This document shows, in pieces, positions 48,698-57,598 of a stretch of DNA of 64,000 bases. Under the pieces are notes generated by a model. That model worked only from the letters and a program-made list of their open reading frames with translations. It had not been told where the DNA came from and made no database searches. Within the stretch, counting starts at the first letter, position 1, and every line of letters begins with the position of its first letter. The position numbers were made by a program, and so were the translations under genes. Source of the stretch: a virus; IMG/VR virus record IMGVR_UViG_3300009285_001197, positions 1 through 64,000 of that record. The stretch is one strand, 5' to 3'.

Positions 48698-48893
48698 TCA
48701 CAAATTTCTGCTTAAAGCCTGTGCTGATAAAAGAGCAACTGATGAGGAGAAAGAGTTCATGTCGTACATGGCCTCGATGGCCGCTGCAGCAGAAGAAGTT
48801 TCTGCAGAAGATGCTCACCGCGTAGCACAACTCACAGGGTCAATCCTGACTCATGATGGGTCCATCTTTGACCGCCCTAAATGTGGGCAGTAA
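48678..48893 (+). CDS. Small protein after integrase, 71 aa
   Basis: 71 residues, helical and acidic, starting within the end of the integrase gene, with GGGGG upstream of the ATG. 'KACADKRATDEEKEFMSYMAS' and 'EEVSAEDAHRVAQLTGSIL'. The end overlaps the ATGTGGGCA repeats. Function unknown. Confidence 0.55.
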   Translation: MLLTKNDHKFLLKACADKRATDEEKEFMSYMASMAAAAEEVSAEDAHRVAQLTGSILTHDGSIFDRPKCGQ

Positions 48894-49063
48894 TGTGGGC
48901 AAAGCTGCCCACTCTTAACCACTCTCACCTATCTGATGACCACTCTGATGAACTTAAGTCTTTGTTTTTATTACGAACCTTAGTCACGATAGGATTATCC
49001 CATGTTCCAAACAAACCCACATTATCAATGAGTTATTTTCAAATGTGGGCTTAGAGTGGGCAG
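48881..49063. other. Repeat-rich intergenic region, candidate attP and terminator
   Basis: ATGTGGGC occurs at 48881, 48893 and 49043 and inverted at about 49015. GTGGGCA-AAGC-TGCCCAC (48895-48912) is a hairpin. CTGCCCACTCT (48905-48915) is the inverse of AGAGTGGGCAG (49053-49063). Position just after int and between convergent genes suits both a bidirectional terminator and phage attachment site with integrase arm sites. The core site cannot be defined without host junctions. Confidence 0.5.
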
Positions 49064-49066
49064 TGA

Positions 49067-49240
49067 CTATTTTCTAGGCATCCGTCGTTTAACGCTTTGG
49101 TAGACTTCCTGAACAGTGAAGCCCTGGGCTGCAGCCTCATCCATCAGCTTGTTGAACCACTCCTGATAAGCCTCCTTGCGTTTCTCTGCAATCTGCTTAT
49201 CAAGAGCGTCACGTTGGCGAATCATTTCGGCATAGTCCAT
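49067..49240 (-). CDS. Short H-NS-like oligomerisation-type protein, 57 aa
   Basis: 57 residues starting at ATG 49240 with AGGAG eight bases upstream. 'DYAEMIRQRDALDKQIAEKRKEAYQEWFNKL' followed by 'AAAQGFTVQEVYQSV' matches the N-terminal oligomerisation half of beta-proteobacterial H-NS proteins, ending in a short basic tail (KRRMPRK) where the full DNA-binding domain would be. A truncated H-NS can poison host H-NS; that role is inference. It lies between attP candidate and the giant gene. Confidence 0.55.
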   Translation of the reverse strand: MDYAEMIRQRDALDKQIAEKRKEAYQEWFNKLMDEAAAQGFTVQEVYQSVKRRMPRK

Positions 49241-49297
49241 TTTTAATCTCCTGTACATTACGGGGGAGATTATCTTACCACGGCGAATAGCCCCGAA

Positions 49298-52200
49298 CTA
49301 TGACCCCCAGTTCATACCTTTCAAAGCCATCTGCAAAGGCCCGACAGCTACCGCATCCTTCACTGTCTCACCAAACGGCTGGGTAGTAGCATCTGCTACC
49401 TGTTCTGCCATCGGCCCGAGAATACCTGACGGTCCATACTCTGCCGCGTCAACACCCATTTGCCCCACGCCCAGCAAACCAGCACGCTGCACGCCGTGTA
49501 CCACCACCCCACCCAAAGATTCGTGGGTCCAGGCCGGAGCGCCCGCCCCCATCGCTTCCTGCAGCAGACCTTTTGCTGCGTCGGCAGCCAGCATCGTCGG
49601 GACGAAGCCTGCCATGAGAATCATCAGCGGGTCAGTGTTGCCATTCTTCACCTCCACCTGCACACGTTTTAACAAGACAGCCTGGGCTGCGTACATAAAC
49701 TGTTTGAGATGATAGAACGTCGCGTAGTGTGGGTCGCTCGACATGCTTGGTCGGATTGCAGCATTCGGACGCATGATGGCACCGTCCACCCACAACATGA
49801 TGGCACGCTGTATCTGTGGACTTTCGATGTTCAAGGAACCATCCTCGCCAATCTTCACATCGTCGCGGCTGATCGTCAGCTCTTTCCAGTAGCGCTCGGA
49901 GTGCTCGTTGGGCTTCTCATAGTGACGCTTGATGAAGCTGATGGCCGCCTGTGTGGCTTGCACGCGCATGGCCTTGTTGAAAGACTCCATACCGTTCCAG
50001 CGGAAGAAGCTGTCGTTCCAGTTCCGCGCCCACTCGGGCAGGTACTGGGAACCATACAGGCTGCCGATGGTATTCATGAAGCCAGCACTGTCTACCGTAC
50101 CGATCATCTCAGCCACTCGCGTGGCCTCGTCGATATCACCAGGCTTCGCTTCGCGTAGACCGGTCAAAGCACCCCAGTTGCGCACCACGTCCCTCATACC
50201 ACGCTTGAAAGCTTCGTAAGCGTCCTTCATTTCACCACCACGGACCATGATACCAAGCGGGTCGATGAAGTTTGCGAACAGGGAGTAGCCCAGCAGGCGA
50301 GTATTCGTATAGACGATGGAGAAAGCGTTGGCCTTGCGTAGCAGCGGGCTGATGTCGGCACCGAGCGTACCTTCCATGGCCATGACTGCCTTACGCGCCG
50401 GTTCGAGTTTCTTCGTTGCGGCAGTGAGAATTTCCTTGCTTTCAACATCTTCACCCGCAAGTTTGCCAAGCTCATCCTGCCATGCAGCGACGTTGGTGGC
50501 TTTCGCCTTGGCTACCGCACCTTCAACCTTGTACTTGTCCTTCATGATCTTGTCGATCTCGAATTCCCACGCTTCTTCCATGGCAGTCTGCAACACATCA
50601 CCATCTGGGCCAAAGCGGTGACTGTACTCAGCACGCTTGGTAGCCTGGCCCACGTAGCTAGAGATGATCCGAGCCATGTCCTTCTGCTGGAACTCGTGAA
50701 ACACACTCTGGTCAATCCAGTGCAGCGTACGCTGGTTCACAGACTTCATCACTGGTGAGAAGCCCAGGGCGTTTTCGTTCTCTTGAAAATCCACCTGACC
50801 GTTAGCAGAAATGATGCGGTTCATGATTGCCACAGCAACGTCGTCGGCAGTGACAGGCTTCGTGTCAGCTGTATCCAGCTTCGTCCAGCTGGCTGTGTAC
50901 TTCCCAGCGTGCCCACCCTTCGATACTTCATCGTTGGCCTGCTTGGCCACAGCTCCCAGCTCCTTGGCGTGGTGCTCGTGAAGCATCTTGATGAATTTTC
51001 CACTGTCGCTGATGATCTTCGCCGCGTCCCACGACACCGGGAAGTAGCCCTTGATCTTGGCGATAGGAACCCACTTCTTGCTCTCTGCGTCGAAGCGCTG
51101 CACACCACGCTCACTGAGGTAGGTGTGCATCTTCTCGAACACATCCTTGGTGTTGTCGTAGATTCCCCTGACGACGGGGTCAACTGGGCGCTCACCTTTC
51201 TGCAGGTAGTCCAACGCCATGCCCACGTCGGCTTTCGTACCGTTACGGAACACCGTGGAGAACTTATTCATCCACATGTTCTCGGCCTGGATGTGCGCGG
51301 CGATGTAGCCAATGTCTGCGTTCTGCGAGCCGGTCTTGTTGTTCATCAGTTGACCGATGCGAATCAGCGCAGGGTTCCCGCTTTCCACCAGCGCATTCTC
51401 AGCGAAGCCACCCCACACCGCCACGTTGTCGAGCACCGGCTTCATCACCGTGCCGACTTTACGGATGTACTTCCCACGCGCTGCCTGGGTATCCAGTACA
51501 CGGGCCATCGCGCTGCGGTTGGACATGTTGCCCCGGTCGAACTCCATCATGATTTCCAGCGCTTGCTTGTCAGCCGTCATCAGGCCGAAGACCTTGCGCA
51601 CCATGTTAATGAGCTTGCGGAAGATCGTCTCGGTCTGTGGGCCGACGGTGAGCTTCCCCGCTGCCCAGAGCTGGTACATGTAGGCTACGCGCTCGGCAGG
51701 GTCTTTCTTCAGATCAGCCAGCACACCCGGCTCGTGCTGGAAGTGACGCTCCAGCGCACGGATGATCAGCTCGCTGTCGGCAGCCTGCTGCAGCACACCA
51801 GCTGCGTGGCCACGGTCATCATCCAGCAGGCGCTGGAAGAACTCGTGCATGGACTCGTGGTAAGCCATGGAGAGCGGGTCCAGCGCCTCAGTGGCTATAC
51901 GGATGATGGCTTTGCCAGTCTTCGGATCACGCGACCAGGTAGCAGAGCCGCCTATGGTCTTGGTCGAGGCGAAGGCTGCATCGACCTCCTTGCCTATGCG
52001 CTTGTAGATGGCTTCGATGGCATCGACGTTCTTGGCGTTGTCGCCTTCGCGGCCTACGGCTTCGCGGTTGAAGCTGACGTAGTTGGTTTCGATGCGGCTA
52101 TCGTCGTAGATGACATAGTTCGGATGCTCATCGTTCCTACCATGGGCGGAAGCGTACTTATGGCCCATGATACCGAGGGACTGAAGGTAGTCTGAGGCTT

Positions 52201-55200
52201 TGGCTTGGGAGCCGAGGGCTTGTGTTAAAGCCTCGTAAATTATCTTACCTGTTGGTCCAACAGCATCGTTCTGAGCATTCATAAAAAATTCATTGAACGA
52301 TTGCCTGGTGATTTCCCCAAACTCACCCATACCATACCCGTCGAGACCCGTTGTATCGTCCATGTCAACTACTTCTTTATCAAATTCGGGGCGAGTGTCC
52401 TCTGAGATTTTATAAAAAGCGTGGTCAAAAAATTTACTCTGCTCACTCAGCGGCTTGTCCCAGTCCATCAATTCTTCGGGCTTGATGTTTACAGAGACGT
52501 GGTATGTGGGTGACGCACCAGATATACCAGATAGAGCAGCGTTAAACTCAGTCATCCAGGCTGCTGTATCCTCACTAAAAGATTTTATTTCACTAATACT
52601 GTTCTGACTAAACGGCTTCATATGAGATTTATCAAGGTACGTATATTTAAGCCTATCGCCGTTGTCGATCCCAACTACAGGTATGGACTCGCTAAATGCT
52701 TTCTCTAAATTAACGTAAGTTTCGTTTGGAACATCTGACATTTCCAACTGATAAAAAAGCCCAGCGGTAGTTTGCATGCCAGGGTCTTCCCCATTAGGGT
52801 TTCCCACAAAACGCTCCATCTGCGAATTTTTATCTCTTGCGTAGGCGGTAAACTGCTTCTTGTAGCTCTTATGCACTCCGTCCGCTGTACTCAGGTACGT
52901 CCCTGCACCGTATGAGGAATTCCCCTCGCCCTTGCCAATGTGCGACCGCCAGTCAAACTTACCCTCGTGCTTGATAGGGCTGTCGTGCGTAGCTGGGAAG
53001 CCGTCCCGGTTAAGCGTTCTGTGGAGGTCAGTGGACTCGCGGTTGAACTTGACAGGTGGGGGCTTTTTCTCAGCAGGTTTCCCAGCGAGTTTTGCCGCTG
53101 CGCGGGCTTCTTGAATCTTGCGCAGAGCGCTTGCTGGTTTCGCAGTAGCTTTACCCTTATCAATCTTTTCAACTATGCGTGTCGAGTCTGCGCCGTCAAA
53201 TGCTGCAGCTACCGTATTAGCAATAGTTTCGACCAGAGTCGTACGTTCAGCACCCAGCTTCTGCCCCTTAGCCTTCAGCACCTCGCGCTGCTCGCGCCAC
53301 TTCTTGAGGTTCCCCTCGCGTACTGCGTTGACCCCCTCCTTAGCTTCGTACTCCTTGATCTTGTCGTTCAGTTCCTTGTAGTCCTTGCGCAGCTCGGTGA
53401 TACGCTTGTCGAGCAGGCGCACGCGGCTGTCAGCACTGGGGGTGTCCTTGTCCTGCAGGGGTAGACCCGTCAGCTCATCGACGTAGCGCTCGGTGTCCTG
53501 GTACTTGCGCTCGGCAGCTTCAGCACGTTGGTCAGCATCATCAAGCTGGTTTGCAGGAACGTACTTGCGTCGAACCAGGTCGTCACCTTCTTTTGTTTTT
53601 GTCTCAACCTTATCAGCGAAGTTCTTACCGCTGGAAACAGCATGGCCAATATCACGAATCACTGCCCAAGCTTCGACCAGACCTTCCTGTGTCATGACCT
53701 TCGTCTTGACGATCCGGTCACTTCCTACAGGTGCGTCCTGGGCTTCCTTGGAGTTCTCAAAAACGTGCTTCACATCCGGCGCTGCCGACTGGGCAGCTTC
53801 CTTGGTGCGATGCAGGCTGTCTACATTCAGTTGACGACCTTCTAGCTGCGTACCCTTGCTCGAACCACGACCCTCACCACGCTCTGAGGCACGCGTGGCC
53901 CTGCCGTACTCATAATCCTCAGCAGGGTTAACCATCTCCAGCACTGCCCACTTACCGTTCTTTCCGATAGCGCGTAGAGTCTGACCAGGCTTACCATGCT
54001 CCATGAACCACTTCTCACCGGCAGCTTGGTTGGGGAAGAAGCCTAGTTTACCGTTTGGCAGAGTGGAAACTTCTTCCACTGCGTGCGGCTTCCTTAGCTC
54101 ATAAACACCGTACTCACCCCTATCACCGTAGGGGAGAACAGCTTGGTTCCCCGCGCCGTACTTCTTGGTGACTGCTTTATCTGCACCAGCCTTGGTAGGA
54201 AACACCAGAGGGTCCCCGTACTCATCCGTAGACAAGCGCCATGCTGCGTCGGGGCGACTTTCATAAACTGCCCACTTATCTTTTCCGTGTTCAGCAACCA
54301 TGGTCTTAGGCATGTCGCGAGACATCAAATCAGCGCCAGCCTTGCTGCTAAAGATCATCTCGATCTTTTGTTCGTTCCGCGCCACGCGCATCTCACCACT
54401 GCGTTCTTTACGAACCTTCTTCGAACCTTCAGCGCGAGCCTCACCCAGCGTCAACACACCATCCTTCCCATGCCAGATAACGAAGTCGTCAGGGAGGTCT
54501 TTCATGCCGTTGATGACCTTCATCTTCCCGTCAGGCATCTTCACCTGCATCTCACCGTGGAAGCCGTCAGACACCAGCAGCGACGTCAGCCCCGCAGCGA
54601 ACATGTTGAGCTTGTCTTTCGCACCTGTCTGCTCACTCGTACCTTCGTCGAACGCACCACGACCTTTCTTCTCCCACATCTTCTCGATCAGCCGGTGAGC
54701 GGAGGTGATGAACTGCTCACCCTTCTTCACCTCTGGTGTAACCTCACCTGTTTCCTTGTTGATCTTCTCGGGGCTGCCTGGCGTGAGGTACAGCCGACCG
54801 TTGGCGATAGTGGATACGTCCTTCGAACCAATCTTCGTCACGTCCTGCCAGCTGCGCTTGTTCGGCTTCCCACCCTTCGTGGGAGGTATCTTCAGCTCTC
54901 TCGGGTCTATGTCCACACCTTCTGCACCCTCGCCCATGCTCTTCTCGTGCGTAACCATCACCTTGAAGCGGTCGTCCAGGTACTTGCTGCTCTTGCCCTT
55001 GTGCTCAGCCTTGAGCTTGTCCAGCAGCGTGTAGTCCCCGGTGTCGTTGGCATGCTGTGCTACGCCAACGGTGTAGTGATCCACCACCTTCTTCCCGGTA
55101 GCGCGGTCGTCCTTCGTGGCCCAGCGCGAGGCGTCCAGGCCAGCTGCTTTGCGCTGGATGTGCCCCTCGGTATGAGGCAGGCTCATGTCGAACGGGTTGC

Positions 55201-57160
55201 CCGCCTCATCACCGAAGTGGTAGGCAGGCTTGTCCGTGTCGTCACTCAGGGGGTTGTCCCAGTCCCCCGACAGGTCAGCGTCGCTACCGGTGTCGTCGCT
55301 GTAGTTCGTGGTCTTGCCTCCCTCTTCCAGCACGTCACCGTCACCCAGCCGTGAGGTGCGTGGCAGACCTGGTTTGTACAGATCGCTAATCTGCTTGACG
55401 AAGCGCTCCTTGCTCGCTCCGAACAAATTGTGGAGCTGCATCTCGATACGTTTGTCCACCTTCCCGCTATGCAGGTAGTCGCGGGTCTTGTGGGCAATGT
55501 CGTTCAAATCTTCGGGCGAAATCGTGTCGTACATTGAAGGTGTAAGGTTGTCTCGCACAATGTTCGCGGCACTCTTGTGAGACTTCTGCTTCTCGCTGAT
55601 GATCTGCGCGATCTCCCTCAGACGAATCTGGGTAGGAACATCAAACGTGCGACCTTTCCCCGCCTGCACGTTGGCGACTTCAAATGCCTTGGTGATAGCT
55701 GGCAGCGTCTGGTCATCCAGCGCCTCGATTAACGAATCCGGCACGTTCACCGCTCCGTCCTTGTCCACGAAGCCTTGAGCCACGTACTGCTTGAGCGCGT
55801 ACAGGGGCATGACCAGTTCTTCCGCGCCCAGGCCCGTCGGCTCTGAGAGCGCGCTGTGCATGGACTTGAAGAACTCGACATCCTGGGGTGTAAGCTCGCT
55901 GTTCTTCTTGATAGCACCAGCCTTCTCACCCACGTAGGCTGAGAAGCGCCCCAGCGCATCCACCACGCGCTCTTTCTTCTGGCGCAGGTGGACGCCTTGC
56001 GTGAACGGCTTCCACGCATCCACGTCGTCTGTTTCCAGCATGGACTGTGCAGCATGCTTGTCCTCGTTGGAGGCGTACTCATCGTCCAGAATCCGCTGGG
56101 CCATCTGCTTGGCCAGCGTGCTACGACGAGCACCGTCCTCGTCGAGGAACTTGTTCACACCGACCACGTCGCCCATGTCCATGCCACCAGGCGCTTCCTG
56201 CTCCTTCATCAGCTCGGAGAACTCAGGGTGCTGGGTATAGAACTCTGCAGGGGTCTTCATCAGGTCCGCAGCAGAGTCGTACGCACGGCCCACGGCTGGC
56301 GCGACGGTGTCCATAGCTGCGCGGCCTGCTTGCCCAGCCAGCGTGCCGCCTGCGCGAGCACCTTTGTCGAGGTAGTCGCGCGCCACGGCCAGTGGTGCAT
56401 GCACTGCACCCATGCCAGCACCACCCACCGCCTCGCCCACACCAGCCTCGAAGGTCTGGCGCGGATTGTACTTCAGCGACGGGTCGAGCTGCATCAAGCT
56501 GCCCTGGCCCAGCACGTCCGAACCAGCTGCGCCAGCACCCTCCAGCGCGGCGTCCGTGGCCAGCACCTTCCCGGCACGGCCCACAGCAGGCATCAGACCC
56601 GCTTTCACCACGGCGCTGGGCTTGAACACGCGGTTCGTCATCCAAGCTGGACCTACGCCTTCGAGACCAGCCTGCAGCGCACCGACGCCGGTAGCCCGGA
56701 GGCGCTTGTCACCCTCGCTCATTCCAGGCTGAGCCACGTCCAGCTCTTGCATGTGGCCACCGGCCATGATGGGCTGGTAGGCTGCTGTAGCACCGAGGTA
56801 CGCACCACGAGCACCTGCAGCCAGCCGCCCTGCTACACCACCGGCCAGGCCGACAGGGAGGGATGCCGCTGCTGAACCCAGGTGGCCCGCCACGTACTGG
56901 GCACCCGTGCTGAAGTCGTCGATCTGGTCAGTGGTTTGTACGTCAGGTGCCCATCGAGCGGCTTCAGCCTGGTTCTGAGCAGCGGCGTCGTTGGCACCCA
57001 CATAGCGCTGGACTGCGCCGACCTGGCTACTTACGGCGCTGTGGAGGCCGCGCCCGAAGGAGCCTGTATTCTCCACTGCGACCTGTTGGGGGTCGATCTC
57101 TTCGACAGGTGCCCACAAGGGCTTACGGGTTAAGGTTGGTTGGTCCCAGAGTCCGGCCAT
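49298..57160 (-). CDS. Giant polyvalent internal virion protein (2620 aa)
   Basis: 2620 residues from the ATG at 57160. The N-terminal ~350 residues include Gly/Ala hydrophobic stretches (LPVGLAGGVAGRLAAG) as in membrane-penetrating ejection proteins. About 1390-1655 is an ADP-ribosyltransferase-like domain (H1392, then GEGNSSYGAGTYLS near 1417). A zincin motif HESMH lies at 1768-1772 with a downstream acidic helix. The C-terminal ~280 residues (VDGAIMRPNAAIRP, YATFYHLKQFMYAAQ) are typical of large phage polyvalent proteins. It is probably injected with DNA to protect or prepare the cell. The ART-like segment is lower in GC than the rest. Confidence 0.8.
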   Translation of the reverse strand: MAGLWDQPTLTRKPLWAPVEEIDPQQVAVENTGSFGRGLHSAVSSQVGAVQRYVGANDAAAQNQAEAARWAPDVQTTDQIDDFSTGAQYVAGHLGSAAASLPVGLAGGVAGRLAAGARGAYLGATAAYQPIMAGGHMQELDVAQPGMSEGDKRLRATGVGALQAGLEGVGPAWMTNRVFKPSAVVKAGLMPAVGRAGKVLATDAALEGAGAAGSDVLGQGSLMQLDPSLKYNPRQTFEAGVGEAVGGAGMGAVHAPLAVARDYLDKGARAGGTLAGQAGRAAMDTVAPAVGRAYDSAADLMKTPAEFYTQHPEFSELMKEQEAPGGMDMGDVVGVNKFLDEDGARRSTLAKQMAQRILDDEYASNEDKHAAQSMLETDDVDAWKPFTQGVHLRQKKERVVDALGRFSAYVGEKAGAIKKNSELTPQDVEFFKSMHSALSEPTGLGAEELVMPLYALKQYVAQGFVDKDGAVNVPDSLIEALDDQTLPAITKAFEVANVQAGKGRTFDVPTQIRLREIAQIISEKQKSHKSAANIVRDNLTPSMYDTISPEDLNDIAHKTRDYLHSGKVDKRIEMQLHNLFGASKERFVKQISDLYKPGLPRTSRLGDGDVLEEGGKTTNYSDDTGSDADLSGDWDNPLSDDTDKPAYHFGDEAGNPFDMSLPHTEGHIQRKAAGLDASRWATKDDRATGKKVVDHYTVGVAQHANDTGDYTLLDKLKAEHKGKSSKYLDDRFKVMVTHEKSMGEGAEGVDIDPRELKIPPTKGGKPNKRSWQDVTKIGSKDVSTIANGRLYLTPGSPEKINKETGEVTPEVKKGEQFITSAHRLIEKMWEKKGRGAFDEGTSEQTGAKDKLNMFAAGLTSLLVSDGFHGEMQVKMPDGKMKVINGMKDLPDDFVIWHGKDGVLTLGEARAEGSKKVRKERSGEMRVARNEQKIEMIFSSKAGADLMSRDMPKTMVAEHGKDKWAVYESRPDAAWRLSTDEYGDPLVFPTKAGADKAVTKKYGAGNQAVLPYGDRGEYGVYELRKPHAVEEVSTLPNGKLGFFPNQAAGEKWFMEHGKPGQTLRAIGKNGKWAVLEMVNPAEDYEYGRATRASERGEGRGSSKGTQLEGRQLNVDSLHRTKEAAQSAAPDVKHVFENSKEAQDAPVGSDRIVKTKVMTQEGLVEAWAVIRDIGHAVSSGKNFADKVETKTKEGDDLVRRKYVPANQLDDADQRAEAAERKYQDTERYVDELTGLPLQDKDTPSADSRVRLLDKRITELRKDYKELNDKIKEYEAKEGVNAVREGNLKKWREQREVLKAKGQKLGAERTTLVETIANTVAAAFDGADSTRIVEKIDKGKATAKPASALRKIQEARAAAKLAGKPAEKKPPPVKFNRESTDLHRTLNRDGFPATHDSPIKHEGKFDWRSHIGKGEGNSSYGAGTYLSTADGVHKSYKKQFTAYARDKNSQMERFVGNPNGEDPGMQTTAGLFYQLEMSDVPNETYVNLEKAFSESIPVVGIDNGDRLKYTYLDKSHMKPFSQNSISEIKSFSEDTAAWMTEFNAALSGISGASPTYHVSVNIKPEELMDWDKPLSEQSKFFDHAFYKISEDTRPEFDKEVVDMDDTTGLDGYGMGEFGEITRQSFNEFFMNAQNDAVGPTGKIIYEALTQALGSQAKASDYLQSLGIMGHKYASAHGRNDEHPNYVIYDDSRIETNYVSFNREAVGREGDNAKNVDAIEAIYKRIGKEVDAAFASTKTIGGSATWSRDPKTGKAIIRIATEALDPLSMAYHESMHEFFQRLLDDDRGHAAGVLQQAADSELIIRALERHFQHEPGVLADLKKDPAERVAYMYQLWAAGKLTVGPQTETIFRKLINMVRKVFGLMTADKQALEIMMEFDRGNMSNRSAMARVLDTQAARGKYIRKVGTVMKPVLDNVAVWGGFAENALVESGNPALIRIGQLMNNKTGSQNADIGYIAAHIQAENMWMNKFSTVFRNGTKADVGMALDYLQKGERPVDPVVRGIYDNTKDVFEKMHTYLSERGVQRFDAESKKWVPIAKIKGYFPVSWDAAKIISDSGKFIKMLHEHHAKELGAVAKQANDEVSKGGHAGKYTASWTKLDTADTKPVTADDVAVAIMNRIISANGQVDFQENENALGFSPVMKSVNQRTLHWIDQSVFHEFQQKDMARIISSYVGQATKRAEYSHRFGPDGDVLQTAMEEAWEFEIDKIMKDKYKVEGAVAKAKATNVAAWQDELGKLAGEDVESKEILTAATKKLEPARKAVMAMEGTLGADISPLLRKANAFSIVYTNTRLLGYSLFANFIDPLGIMVRGGEMKDAYEAFKRGMRDVVRNWGALTGLREAKPGDIDEATRVAEMIGTVDSAGFMNTIGSLYGSQYLPEWARNWNDSFFRWNGMESFNKAMRVQATQAAISFIKRHYEKPNEHSERYWKELTISRDDVKIGEDGSLNIESPQIQRAIMLWVDGAIMRPNAAIRPSMSSDPHYATFYHLKQFMYAAQAVLLKRVQVEVKNGNTDPLMILMAGFVPTMLAADAAKGLLQEAMGAGAPAWTHESLGGVVVHGVQRAGLLGVGQMGVDAAEYGPSGILGPMAEQVADATTQPFGETVKDAVAVGPLQMALKGMNWGS

Positions 57161-57234
57161 GGTGGTAGTCCTATCTGTCAGAGTTTGTTGGAGTTGATTA
57201 CGAAAGTAAGTGCGCAGCTTTAGCTGCACAGTAC

Positions 57235-57564
57235 CTACTTAAACCAGCTTGTGGGGTGCTTCCATGATCGGCACACTGTGTTGCGCAGCCATGAGGCTTC
57301 GCGGGCTTGGTCATCTGGCAGAGTTGCGATGACCAACCAGCCGTCGACATTACGTAAACGAGGTTGAACACAGTCGAAAACAACCCTTGCAGGATGCTTT
57401 GACTCTATCGCCGTGGAACTACCAAGCACTGAGGCAAAATCCCCATTACGCTCGATGGAGTCTTTGTCATAGATCGCTGTGGTGGACCCTGGAATGTAGA
57501 CAATGTTCTGAGCGATCACTGGTGAGGCCAAGAACATTGTAATCAGTGCAAGTAGTTTTAACAT
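57235..57564 (-). CDS. Small secreted protein, 109 aa
   Basis: 109 residues with a clear signal peptide (LKLLALITMFLASPVIA, cleavage before QN) and GGAGG five bases before the ATG. The mature part 'YIPGSTTAIYDKDSIERNGDFASVLG', with two Cys near the end (FDCVQP and NTVCRSW), resembles small periplasmic proteins of the surface-adhesin E type. It lies between two virion ejection genes. A role in envelope modification or superinfection exclusion is possible but unproven. Confidence 0.65.
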   Translation of the reverse strand: MLKLLALITMFLASPVIAQNIVYIPGSTTAIYDKDSIERNGDFASVLGSSTAIESKHPARVVFDCVQPRLRNVDGWLVIATLPDDQAREASWLRNTVCRSWKHPTSWFK

Positions 57565-57598
57565 TGTGTCCTCCTATGCGCGGGAGTATAGCACGTTG

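Noticed and set aside
50783-52195. Long antisense open frame (470 codons) inside the giant protein gene
   Set aside because: It lies opposite a strongly supported coding frame, has no ribosome binding site or recognisable domain, and its composition is that of a shadow in GC-rich DNA.
54143-55354. Antisense open frame (403 codons) in the giant gene
   Set aside because: Same reasons: His/Arg/Val-rich shadow translation, no domain, opposite strand to the operon.
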